This document shows, piece by piece, positions 26,965-34,572 of a stretch of DNA of 64,000 nucleotides; the stretch's first letter is position 1, and the number at the start of each line of letters is the position of its first letter. Under the pieces are notes generated by a model. The model was not told the origin of the DNA and searched no databases. It worked only from the letters and a program-made list of their open reading frames with translations. Where the stretch lies: contig NZ_JAAXLK010000004.1 in the NCBI RefSeq assembly GCF_012641185.1, positions 62,001 through 126,000 of the forward strand, written 5' to 3'. Both the position numbers and the translations under genes were made by a program. The stretch is from Levilactobacillus tujiorum. Lineage in GTDB: Bacteria; Bacillota; Bacilli; Lactobacillales; Lactobacillaceae.

Positions 26965-26973
26965 TGGTATATT
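26965..26973 (+). promoter_or_regulatory. extended -10 promoter upstream of nusG
   Basis: TGGTATATT (26965-26973) forms an extended -10. A good -35 is not seen at standard distance. Confidence 0.45.
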
Positions 26974-26985
26974 GTTAGCAACGGG

Positions 26986-27012
26986 AACTTCGTGTATTTG
27001 CGGAGTTTTTTT
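26986..27012 (+). terminator. terminator-like hairpin between secE and nusG
   Basis: AACTTCG (26986-26992) pairs with CGGAGTT (27001-27007) with one G-T pair and an 8-base loop, followed by TTTTT. It lies between the extended -10 and the nusG ribosome site, so it may act as an attenuator. Confidence 0.6.
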
Positions 27013-27053
27013 ATTTTGGACGAAAAAGTCAATTAATTAAAGGAGTGCAACAC

Positions 27054-27605
27054 ATGGTTGAGTCAGCTGAAAAGCAATGGTACGTGCTTCACACGTACGC
27101 CGGTTACGAAAACAAGGTTATGGCAAACTTGGAATCCCGGGCCGAATCAATGGGGATGCAAGACAACATTTTCCGCGTCGTCGTTCCTGAAGAAGAGGAA
27201 CACGAAGTTAAGAATGGTAAGGACAAGGTTACCATGGAAAAGACGTTCCCTGGTTATGTCTTGGTTGAAATGGTCATGAGTGACCAAGCTTGGTACATCG
27301 TGCGGAACACGCCTGGTGTTACTGGTTTCTTGGGTTCTCACGGACAAGGAAGTAAGCCAACGCCATTATTACCGGATGAAGTTGAACGGATTCTGCGGCG
27401 TGTGGGTATCTCTGCACGGCATGCTGACCTGGACGTTGCGCCTGGCGATTCGGTCACGATTGTGGACGGCGCCTTCAGTGGTTTAGTTGGTAAGATTACG
27501 GAAGTCGACAACGAAAAGATGAAGTTGAAGGTTAACATCGACATGTTCGGTCGTGAGACCAGCACGGAACTTAACTTCGATCAAGTCGACCCGATCTTAG
27601 GCTAG
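27054..27605 (+). CDS. nusG: transcription termination/antitermination protein NusG
   Basis: A general elongation factor that contacts RNA polymerase and links it to ribosome or Rho. The 183-residue protein has the NGN domain (KQWYVLHTYAGYENKVMANLE to FPGYVLVEMVMSDQAWYIVRNTPGVTGFLG) and a C-terminal KOW domain (VAPGDSVTIVDGAFSGLVGKITEVD). ATG 27054 follows AAAGGAG. A GTG at 27045 overlaps that site and is unlikely. Its stop is followed by a terminator before rplK. Confidence 0.97.
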   Translation: MVESAEKQWYVLHTYAGYENKVMANLESRAESMGMQDNIFRVVVPEEEEHEVKNGKDKVTMEKTFPGYVLVEMVMSDQAWYIVRNTPGVTGFLGSHGQGSKPTPLLPDEVERILRRVGISARHADLDVAPGDSVTIVDGAFSGLVGKITEVDNEKMKLKVNIDMFGRETSTELNFDQVDPILG

Positions 27606-27620
27606 ACGCTGACATGGCAG

Positions 27621-27656
27621 TCTCTGGTAGTGGCGTTAGCGGCTACCGGAGATTTT
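27621..27656 (+). terminator. terminator of nusG
   Basis: TCTCTGGTAG (27621-27630) pairs with CTACCGGAGA (27643-27652), followed by TTTT. Confidence 0.88.
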
Positions 27657-27667
27657 CAGAAAAGAAC

Positions 27668-27696
27668 TTGTTGCGGTTAGTAAAGTGTGGTATGAT
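27668..27696 (+). promoter_or_regulatory. promoter of rplK-rplA
   Basis: TTGTTG (27668-27673), 17-base spacer, TATGAT (27691-27696) with extended TG. The leader after it contains a GTGGG-type hairpin paired with CCCCAC near 27735-27765. Confidence 0.75.
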
Positions 27697-27787
27697 TCTC
27701 TGGTATGCGTGACGCATATTTTTCAAAGTGGGAGGGGCAAACTAACAGCCCCACTTACCACACACGGACTCAAGGAGGTATTGTCTC

Positions 27788-28213
27788 GTGGCTAAAAAAG
27801 TAGCTAATGTCGTTAAATTACAAATTCCTGCGGGTAAAGCAACCCCAGCTCCCCCAGTTGGACCAGCTTTAGGTCAAGCAGGTATCAACATCATGGGCTT
27901 CACTAAGGAATTCAACGCTCGTACCGCTGACCAAGCTGGTATGCTGATTCCTGTTGTGATCAGTGTCTATGAAGATCGTTCCTTTGATTTCATCACCAAG
28001 ACTCCTCCAGCAGCTGTACTGTTGAAGAAGGCTGCTGGTGTTGAAAGTGGTTCCGGCGAACCTAACACGAAGAAGGTTGCTACTGTAACCAAGGATCAAG
28101 TTAAGCAAATCGCTGAAACTAAAATGCAAGATCTAAACGCAGCTGACGTTGAAGCAGCTATGCGCATGATTGAAGGTACTGCCCGGAGCATGGGCTTCAC
28201 GGTCGAAGGTTAA
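27788..28213 (+). CDS. rplK: 50S ribosomal protein L11
   Basis: The 141-residue protein starts at GTG 27788 after AAGGAGG. It shows the L11 marks [37 protein letters not shown] and the C-terminal RNA-binding part ending [15 protein letters not shown]11 builds the GTPase-associated centre with 23S rRNA and is needed for stringent response sensing. It forms an operon with rplA. Confidence 0.98.
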   Translation: MAKKVANVVKLQIPAGKATPAPPVGPALGQAGINIMGFTKEFNARTADQAGMLIPVVISVYEDRSFDFITKTPPAAVLLKKAAGVESGSGEPNTKKVATVTKDQVKQIAETKMQDLNAADVEAAMRMIEGTARSMGFTVEG

Positions 28214-28311
28214 GCTCAGTTTTCGGATAGTCGGACACTTCACGAAAATGAAATGTGTCAAGTGGGAGGTTTATCCGTTACAACCACATTTGCAAGGAGG
28301 AATACACAAAA

Positions 28312-29010
28312 ATGGCTCACAAACGAGGTAAGAAGTATCAAGACGCTGCCAAAATGGTCGAGGCTGACAAGGTCTACGGCATGGACGACGCAATTGATTT
28401 AGTTAAGAAGATGGATTTCGCTAAGTTCGATGCAACTGTTGAAGTTGCTTTCAAGCTTAACGTTGACACGAAGCAAGCGGACCAACAACTCCGTGGCGCA
28501 CTGGTACTGCCAAACGGTACTGGTAAGGAAACGACGGTTGTCGTATTCGCCAAGGGTGATCAAGCTAAGGCTGCAGAAGCTGCCGGTGCTGACGTTGTTG
28601 GGGAACAAGACTTAGTAGAACGCATCCAAGACGGCTGGTTGGACTTTGACGTTGCCATTGCAACGCCAGACATGATGGCCCAAGTTGGTCGTTTAGGCCG
28701 TGTCTTAGGACCTAAGGGCTTAATGCCTAACCCTAAGACGGGTACGGTTACGATGAACGTCGAAAAGGCTGTTTCCGACGCTAAGAACGGGCAAGTTACT
28801 TACCGGACTGACCGGGACGGTAACGTTGCTGTTCCATTTGGTAAGGTTTCCTTTGATGCTGACAAGCTTGCCGGCAACTTGAAGACCATTGCCGAAACGA
28901 TTGTACGTATTCGCCCAGCCGCTGTGCGTGGGACTTACGTTCAACACGTTTCAATTTCTTCAACGTTCGGCCCTAGTGTCGACGTTGACTTGGCTTCCTT
29001 ATTAGCCTAA
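28312..29010 (+). CDS. rplA: 50S ribosomal protein L1
   Basis: A 232-residue L1 protein: [58 protein letters not shown] and the end segment [21 protein letters not shown] 28312 follows GCAAGGAGG. The frame extends upstream to 28255, but that is leader. L1 forms the mobile stalk that releases E-site tRNA, and usually represses its own operon by binding the mRNA leader. The 98-base gap before it, with an inverted pairing around GTGTC/GGACAC, is a fair place for such a site. Confidence 0.98.
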   Translation: MAHKRGKKYQDAAKMVEADKVYGMDDAIDLVKKMDFAKFDATVEVAFKLNVDTKQADQQLRGALVLPNGTGKETTVVVFAKGDQAKAAEAAGADVVGEQDLVERIQDGWLDFDVAIATPDMMAQVGRLGRVLGPKGLMPNPKTGTVTMNVEKAVSDAKNGQVTYRTDRDGNVAVPFGKVSFDADKLAGNLKTIAETIVRIRPAAVRGTYVQHVSISSTFGPSVDVDLASLLA

Positions 29011-29044
29011 GTTAACCACAAATAAAAAAATCCCTCATGATGCG

Positions 29045-29073
29045 TTGACAGTAATGTTAAAGTATTGTATGCT
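29045..29073 (+). promoter_or_regulatory. promoter of rplJ-rplL
   Basis: TTGACA (29045-29050), 17-base spacer, TATGCT (29068-29073). Confidence 0.8.
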
Positions 29074-29084
29074 ATTGAAGTTGT

Positions 29085-29200
29085 ATTTAATAGATCTACC
29101 TAAGACTCAGGTGGCCTAATGGTCTTAATTTCCTGCCGAGGCAGAAGTTTACTTAAACTTTTGACTCCTTATGTCTTGGTGGCATAGGGATTTTTTTATC
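29085..29200 (+). promoter_or_regulatory. ribosomal protein L10 leader with terminator
   Basis: The region has the known Firmicutes L10-leader look: a TAAGACTCAGG...GGTCTTA hairpin, the TCCTGCCGAGGCAGAAG block, then TCCTTATG...CATAGGGA followed by a T-run, which is an intrinsic terminator. In the family, the L10(L12)4 complex binds the leader and shuts off rplJL expression. Confidence 0.8.
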
Positions 29201-29229
29201 CCACCAAACTACTCCGGGAGGTGAACAAT

Positions 29230-29736
29230 TTGAGTGAACAAGCTATTGCAATTAAGTCTAAAAAGGTTGATGAGGTTGTTGAAAAATTCAACAACGCCAC
29301 CAGTGCTATCGTCGTTGACTACCGTGGTTTAACTGTTGAACAAGTTACTGACTTACGGAAGCAATTACGTGATGCCGGCGTTCACATGAGCGTTATCAAG
29401 AACAAGATTTTGGTCCGTGCCGCAGAAAAGGCTGGCTACGAAGGTTTAAACGAACTCTTCGCTGGTCCTACTGCCGTTGCTTTCTCTGACGAGGATCCAA
29501 TCGCACCAGCTAAGATCTTGAAGAACTTTGCGGACAGCGTTGATGCTCTTGAAATCAAGGGTGGTTACATCGAAGACAAGATCATGTCTATCGACGAAAT
29601 CAACACTTACGCTACCTTGCCTAGTCGTGAAGACCTGCTCTCTATGCTGGCTAATGTCTTACAAGCACCAGTACGGAACGTGGCTTACGCTGTTAAGGCA
29701 ATTGCTGAAAAGGGTGACGAAGGCGACGCAGCCTAA
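29230..29736 (+). CDS. rplJ: 50S ribosomal protein L10
   Basis: The 168-residue protein: [62 protein letters not shown] and a C-terminal part for L7/L12 binding. TTG 29230 fits best, because GGGAGGTG ends 7 bases before it. The upstream GTG at 29221 lies within that site. L10 anchors L7/L12 dimers on the ribosome stalk. Confidence 0.96.
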   Translation: MSEQAIAIKSKKVDEVVEKFNNATSAIVVDYRGLTVEQVTDLRKQLRDAGVHMSVIKNKILVRAAEKAGYEGLNELFAGPTAVAFSDEDPIAPAKILKNFADSVDALEIKGGYIEDKIMSIDEINTYATLPSREDLLSMLANVLQAPVRNVAYAVKAIAEKGDEGDAA

Positions 29737-29791
29737 GTACTCGTTTCAGATTGAACTATAAACTAAAACCCAATTATTGGAGGAAAATAAC

Positions 29792-30157
29792 ATGGCTTTT
29801 GATAAAGATGCTATCATCGCTTCTCTTAAAGAAGCATCCATTACTGACCTTAACGACTTAGTTAAGGGTATCGAAGACGAATTCGGCGTATCCGCTGCTG
29901 CCCCAGTTGCTGCAGCCGGTGCTGCTGGTGGCGACGCTGCTGCCAAGGATTCATTCGACGTTGAATTAACTGAATCTGGTGACGCCAAGGTTAAGGCTAT
30001 CAAGGCTGTCCGTGAAATCACTGGTTTAGGTTTGAAGGACGCTAAGGGTCTTGTTGACAACGTACCATCTGTCATCAAGGAAGGCGCTACTGAAGACGAA
30101 GCTAACGACATCAAGGAAAAGCTTGAAGCCGTTGGTGGTACTGTTACTCTTAAGTAA
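29792..30157 (+). CDS. rplL: 50S ribosomal protein L7/L12
   Basis: A 121-residue protein with an N-terminal dimer domain ([33 protein letters not shown]), an Ala/Gly-rich hinge ([17 protein letters not shown]), and a C-terminal factor-binding domain ([29 protein letters not shown]-like end). ATG 29792 follows TTGGAGGAAAA. It lies 55 bases after rplJ and ends the operon at a terminator. Confidence 0.98.
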   Translation: MAFDKDAIIASLKEASITDLNDLVKGIEDEFGVSAAAPVAAAGAAGGDAAAKDSFDVELTESGDAKVKAIKAVREITGLGLKDAKGLVDNVPSVIKEGATEDEANDIKEKLEAVGGTVTLK

Positions 30158-30172
30158 TTCTACCTTAAACGA

Positions 30173-30206
30173 AAGTCGTTGCCTGCGGGTAGCGGCTTTT
30201 TTATTT
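30173..30206 (+). terminator. terminator of rplJ-rplL
   Basis: AAGTCGTTGC pairs with GTAGCGGCTT using G-T pairs, followed by a T-run. Confidence 0.85.
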
Positions 30207-30323
30207 TGTCCCAAATTTGATTGGAACCCTAAATATTTAGGATAGCCTGAACTTTCAATGGTATAATGATGGTTATCCATAAAGGTGTGGGGAAGATATC
30301 TTTTTTCGGGGAAGAGGGGATTC

Positions 30324-31001
30324 ATGATGCACAAGGGGATTGTTCGTCAGATTTGGTTCTGGAGTGGGTTTATTCTAGGACTCTATGCGTTACTCGTATT
30401 TTCTAGCATGCCCATGTTAGGACTCATTCAGTGGGGCGGGCTACCGGGGGTGCTGAACAACGTCGGTATTCGGGTGTTAGGGACCCTGGTGCTGATTGTC
30501 TTCAGTGCGTTGGTGGTCTGGTGGATCTACCGGTACCGAACCGATCTGTGGTTACGCCAGGTGATGACCAAACAACACGTGGTGTGGTCAATCATGGTTG
30601 CTGGGATTGGCGCGATTGCTTTAGGGATCGTTGCGGCAACGTTAGGAATTTCCGACGGTCAGGATTTGCCGCCGTTGTTGCCCGGGGTGCTGGTGAGGGT
30701 CGTCGTGGGCGCATTCACGGTTTTTGTATTTTCGCTGTTGTCCGTATGGGTCTTTCAGGGAATGCTGCAGGAGCGCCTCAATCGTTTGCCAGACTTCCCT
30801 AGTTGGGCCGCGGTGGTATTACCGATCATTTGCTACATCCTAGTTGCCTGGGGAACGTGGAGTGATAACATGTCTTCACTGATTATTAGCATTGCCGTGG
30901 CGGGGATCTACCAGGTCACGCGTGATTGGCAATGTTCCTGGCTGGTGATGGCAATCTTGGCCGCGGTGACGTTAGGCCTGCCAAACCTGGGCATTGGTTA
31001 A
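30324..31001 (+). CDS. multi-pass membrane protein, possibly a degenerate CPBP-type protein
   Basis: A 225-residue protein with about seven hydrophobic segments. In the middle lies WVFQGMLQERLNRLP, which is placed like the EExxxR / FRG motif of CPBP intramembrane proteases but lacks the Glu pair, and the later segment LPIICYILVAWGTW lacks a clear His motif. I therefore treat the CPBP link as weak. ATG 30324 (or 30327) follows AGAGGGGA. It is a single gene between two terminators, downstream of the stalk genes. No function can be read. Confidence 0.7.
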   Translation: MMHKGIVRQIWFWSGFILGLYALLVFSSMPMLGLIQWGGLPGVLNNVGIRVLGTLVLIVFSALVVWWIYRYRTDLWLRQVMTKQHVVWSIMVAGIGAIALGIVAATLGISDGQDLPPLLPGVLVRVVVGAFTVFVFSLLSVWVFQGMLQERLNRLPDFPSWAAVVLPIICYILVAWGTWSDNMSSLIISIAVAGIYQVTRDWQCSWLVMAILAAVTLGLPNLGIG

Positions 31002-31034
31002 GCCAGTAACTGAGGATCAATTGAACAGAGGATC

Positions 31035-31065
31035 AGACTGGGCGTCAGTTGCTCAGTCTTTTTTC
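31035..31065 (+). terminator. terminator after the membrane protein gene
   Basis: AGACTGGGC pairs with GCTCAGTCT with a small internal shift, followed by TTTTT. Confidence 0.85.
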
Positions 31066-31252
31066 GTGGAACGAGGTGCCATACGAAAAAAATATGCACT
31101 TACAATTAGTTAGTGGAAACGGGGCTGGCCCGCGCTTTATAGCCCGTCTACTTACTTTTAGTTATCAAATGATTGACCAATTATCATTGTACTTAGTTAA
31201 CCCCCATGGTAAGCTGACTCTCGTAGATAACTGAAAATTAGGAGGCCCACCC

Positions 31253-31843
31253 ATGTCAGTAAAAATTGGTGTTATTCTTGGTAGTACCCGGACGAAGTCA
31301 CTTGGCGAAAAGCTCTTTAAGTATTTACAGCAAGCGATGCCCACGGCCGGTGTTGACTTTACGTGGATAGATTTGAAAGACTATCCGCTGCCGTTTTATG
31401 ACCACGCTGAAACCCCGCTCTCGGAGACAATTCAGGGCTTAACGCCAGTCGAATCACAGTGGTTGGAGGTGCTTAAGCAGCAAGACGGTTATGTTATTTT
31501 GAGTCCGGAATACGATCACGCAATTACGGGGAGTTTGAAGAATGCCTTAGACTTCGTGGGCCCCGAGACGGATCATAAGCCCGTACAAGTCGTCACGTAT
31601 TCTAAGTACAGTGATGGTGGGATGTTGGCAGCGGCCTCCATCGTGGGTATTTTGCAAATGCTCAAGATGATGGTGCTCCCGTCGCCAGTGTTATTGTGGG
31701 ATGCCGAAGCCAACTTTACTGCTGAAGGGCAACTCGTCGCGACGGCGCCTAACAGTGCCCATTTTGCTAAACGGTTGGCAGCGGCCTTTGCGGAGCTTAT
31801 CCATTACGCAACAATTATGAAGGATCATCCCTATCAACCATAG
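31253..31843 (+). CDS. NADPH-dependent FMN reductase family oxidoreductase
   Basis: A 196-residue flavodoxin-fold protein. GVILGSTRTKSLGEKL is the phosphate-binding loop for FMN, and ILSPEYDHAITGSLKNALDFVGPE is the second family block (usually PEYN). The family reduces FMN, quinones, azo dyes or chromate in the cytoplasm. The natural substrate is unknown. ATG 31253 follows TTAGGAGG. It stands alone, with a terminator after it. Confidence 0.9.
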   Translation: MSVKIGVILGSTRTKSLGEKLFKYLQQAMPTAGVDFTWIDLKDYPLPFYDHAETPLSETIQGLTPVESQWLEVLKQQDGYVILSPEYDHAITGSLKNALDFVGPETDHKPVQVVTYSKYSDGGMLAAASIVGILQMLKMMVLPSPVLLWDAEANFTAEGQLVATAPNSAHFAKRLAAAFAELIHYATIMKDHPYQP

Positions 31844-31870
31844 GAGAAATTAAACGAATAGAAGTCACGT

Positions 31871-31901
31871 AAGGTGGGGTGCAAGTTGCCCGACCTTTTT
31901 T
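31871..31901 (+). terminator. terminator after the FMN reductase gene
   Basis: AAGGTGGGG pairs with CCCGACCTT with one unpaired base, followed by TTTTT. Confidence 0.85.
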
Positions 31902-32041
31902 GACGGCCGTCCCAGCACGATAATGACGAACCAGCTAGCGTGAACCTTGCGGAAAACTGAAGATTTGTGAATGGGGATAGGCAGTCGGGGTGTCTTGCGG
32001 TAAGCTGAGGTCATTAGTGAATGATCAGGGGAGGTTCCGTG

Positions 32042-32737
32042 ATGGGTGAGATGATTTTGGTGGTGGAGGACGATGCGGCGTTATTGGCCTCAGTCACTAT
32101 GGAATTACAATTTGAGGGGTATACCGTACTGAACGCTAAGGATGGTCGGGCGGCGCTAGAGATTTATGAAAACAATCGCGGCCAGTTGGATTTAATTATT
32201 TTAGACTGGATGCTACCGGAACTCGACGGACTGGGCGTGTTGCGACGAATTCGCCGTAGCGACGACCTGCCCATCATGATGATGACGGCGCGCGACTACG
32301 TCAGTGATAAGGTGACAGGACTCGATATGGGGGCCGATGATTATATTACGAAGCCGTTTGACTTGGAAGAATTGCTCGCTAGAATTCGGGTCGTCTTGCG
32401 GCACCAACGACAGCAAAAGCCCGTCGCTGAACAGCTACGGGTGGGGCATCTGCTGCTGGATCGGCGCAGTCGCCAAGTCCGTAACGATGGGGACTTAATC
32501 CAACTGACGCAGCGGGAGTATGAGCTGCTCCTCTGCTTGATGAAAAATGCGGGACAAACGTTGTCCCGTGACCAGCTGCTGGATCAAGTCTGGGGCGTTG
32601 ATTTTGACGGGCAACCGAATATTGTCGACGTTTACGTGCGCTATTTGCGGAATAAATTAGCAGCGGCCCACGTTCCCGATGTGATTCACACGGTGCGGGG
32701 CGTAGGGTACCTGCTGTCGACGGAATACGTGGGGTGA
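32042..32737 (+). CDS. OmpR/PhoB-type response regulator
   Basis: A 231-residue two-domain regulator. The receiver has the acidic pair Glu9-Asp10-Asp11, the phosphorylation site Asp55 in ILDWMLPELDG, MMTARD and Lys in DDYITKPFD. The C-terminal winged helix is typical (LTQREYELLLCLMKNAGQTLSRDQLLDQVWG ... VDVYVRYLRNKL ... IHTVRGVGYLL). ATG 32042 follows GGGGAGG. The histidine kinase gene starts 4 bases after its stop. The stimulus and targets are not evident. It resembles the CiaR/ArlR-like group by general form only. Confidence 0.94.
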   Translation: MGEMILVVEDDAALLASVTMELQFEGYTVLNAKDGRAALEIYENNRGQLDLIILDWMLPELDGLGVLRRIRRSDDLPIMMMTARDYVSDKVTGLDMGADDYITKPFDLEELLARIRVVLRHQRQQKPVAEQLRVGHLLLDRRSRQVRNDGDLIQLTQREYELLLCLMKNAGQTLSRDQLLDQVWGVDFDGQPNIVDVYVRYLRNKLAAAHVPDVIHTVRGVGYLLSTEYVG

Positions 32738-32741
32738 GCAG

Positions 32742-34115
32742 ATGACCAAACCACAGACAACGGCGCGTGAGATTCGTAAACGGTTTATCGGTATGCTGGT
32801 GTTGGCAACGTTGGTGATGGGGACGGCAATTATTACCGTTGTGGGTTACCAGCAGGTCCGGCAGACCCAGCAGTCGGCCACACGCCTCATGACGGGATTG
32901 AGACATTCAGTCATTGATAATCAGCCGGACTGGCATTGGTGGCGGCGGTACAGTGCTATCAATACGATTGATACCTACGTCCGGGTCACCAACCATGAGG
33001 ATCAGACGACGCAGCGTTATTATTCGCCGTTTACTCGAGAATTCCTGTCGTTAGACCGGCATCAGGTATTGGGGACGCGGGCGGTTGCGTACACCCCGGA
33101 ATTTGGGTTTACCTATTATCGCCAAAGTTACCATCGCGGTAATCGGTTAGAAATTTGGTTGAATTTGACGCCAATCATCGAGACCCTGTTGACGGTGGTA
33201 ATCGTCGTCTTACTCGTGATGGCGGCGACGATTCTGCTAGGGAGTGCCTACGTCCGCGTCATGGCACGAAAGATCACTCAGCCCCTCGCCAGTCTAAACG
33301 TCGCGGCGCAGGCACAGACGCAACAGCATGAAAAGAAAATGACGTTACCGGTGCCCAACCAGCCGGTCGAGGTCCAGGAACTGGCGGAGAGTTTCAACGC
33401 ACTTTTGCAGACAGTCAATGACCACGCGGTTCAGGAACGCCAATTCACGTCCAATGCCGCGCATGAGTTACGCACACCCATTGCGGCGATCTTAACGCAC
33501 GTTCAGTTGTTGAAGCGGCGGGCCGCGGAGCATCCAGAGATCGTGCCACAGTCCATCGCATTCATTGGTGAGGAGTCGTTGCGCATGAAGCAACTCGTAG
33601 ACAGCCTCTTAACGTTGTCCCGCGCCGATCGGGCCGTCTTAACAATGGCACCGACGGATCTAGCGGCCGTGGTCCAAGACGTGGTGGCCACGGAACGCTT
33701 GCTGATTAAGCAGCCCTTGACCTTTCAGGGAACGGCTATTCTGGTGATGGGCAACGCGGAGAGCATTGCGCAGATTTTGACGGCGCTGATTGATAATGCG
33801 GCGAAATATTCGCCCGAGACTGCGCCCATCACCGTTCAGATTAGCACGACACCGACTGCCCATCAGGTGGTGGTCAAAGACCAAGGGATGGGGATTAGTG
33901 ACGCCCACAAGGCCCATATCTTTGAGCGCTTTTACCGGGTTGATGCCGCGCGTACGCCAGCGATCGCGGGGACCGGACTGGGATTAGCCATCGTCGCACA
34001 GCTGGTGAAGGCGAACCAGGGAACAATTACGGTTAGCGATAATCAGCCGCAGGGGAGCCAGTTTACGCTCAGTTTTCCTCGGCAGCAGGTACACTCTGAG
34101 AAAATCTCAGAATAA
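32742..34115 (+). CDS. sensor histidine kinase
   Basis: A 457-residue membrane kinase paired with the preceding regulator. Membrane segments lie at about residues 17-36 and 148-171, with an extracellular region of about 110 residues between. A HAMP-like linker follows, then the H-box with His241 in SNAAHELRTPIAAI, the N-box TALIDNAAKYS, the G1 box VKDQGMGISDAH and the G2 box GTGLGLAIVAQLV. The ATG has GGGGTGAGCAG upstream, overlapping the regulator stop region, so the two are translated together. A stem-loop terminator follows. Confidence 0.94.
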   Translation: MTKPQTTAREIRKRFIGMLVLATLVMGTAIITVVGYQQVRQTQQSATRLMTGLRHSVIDNQPDWHWWRRYSAINTIDTYVRVTNHEDQTTQRYYSPFTREFLSLDRHQVLGTRAVAYTPEFGFTYYRQSYHRGNRLEIWLNLTPIIETLLTVVIVVLLVMAATILLGSAYVRVMARKITQPLASLNVAAQAQTQQHEKKMTLPVPNQPVEVQELAESFNALLQTVNDHAVQERQFTSNAAHELRTPIAAILTHVQLLKRRAAEHPEIVPQSIAFIGEESLRMKQLVDSLLTLSRADRAVLTMAPTDLAAVVQDVVATERLLIKQPLTFQGTAILVMGNAESIAQILTALIDNAAKYSPETAPITVQISTTPTAHQVVVKDQGMGISDAHKAHIFERFYRVDAARTPAIAGTGLGLAIVAQLVKANQGTITVSDNQPQGSQFTLSFPRQQVHSEKISE

Positions 34116-34144
34116 ATTCCTTTTTACCCTATTTTTTAAACAGT

Positions 34145-34195
34145 GGCGGTCGACTATGATAAGGACATTCAGTTGCCAATGGTCGACCGCCTTTT
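34145..34195 (+). terminator. terminator of the two-component operon
   Basis: GGCGGTCGAC (34145-34154) and GTCGACCGCC (34182-34191) are perfect complements around a 27-base loop, followed by TTTT. Confidence 0.8.
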
Positions 34196-34299
34196 GAGGT
34201 GTTAGGGGAAATCAACCGTGGCCGGTGACTGAACGTGGTGGTCATTGGGGTGATCATTGGGGGATGATTTCATGAATTTTGTAGCTATCAGTGACAGGG

Positions 34300-34478
34300 G
34301 ACGAGTAAAATGGCAGCACCGATGTTTCTGAGGAGAGACACGGTGTGGCCGCTACAAGCAAGCTAACACAGATAAGTCAGGGGATATGGGGATTGACCCT
34401 GACGAGAATGGTCAATAGAGTAACGGAGATTTTACCGGGGAAACTGGAAGGTCGGGCGTAGAGGCGCCGGCCTTTTTT
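34300..34478 (+). promoter_or_regulatory. attenuator-like leader of mprF
   Basis: Downstream of the previous terminator, a region without ORF holds a hairpin CACCG/CGGTG with inner TGTTTCT/AGAGACA (about 34317-34345), two mutually exclusive stems (GTCAGGG 34376-34382 with CCCTGAC 34397-34403, against ATTGACC 34392-34398 with GGTCAAT 34410-34416), and a terminator AAGGTCGG...CCGGCCTT plus TTTT at 34448-34478. The layout is that of a riboswitch or T-box type control. I could not match a known class. Confidence 0.6.
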
Positions 34479-34572
34479 GGTAAGTCAGTTAACCTAACGA
34501 CTGATTGGCCCTTTGCCTTGATTGTGTTTCGGCCGCGGCATTGCGATAATGGAGAACTACGGGGGGATTATT

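Noticed and set aside
34300-34478. T-box riboswitch for mprF
   Set aside because: The antiterminator consensus and specifier loop could not be found. Kept only as an unassigned attenuator.
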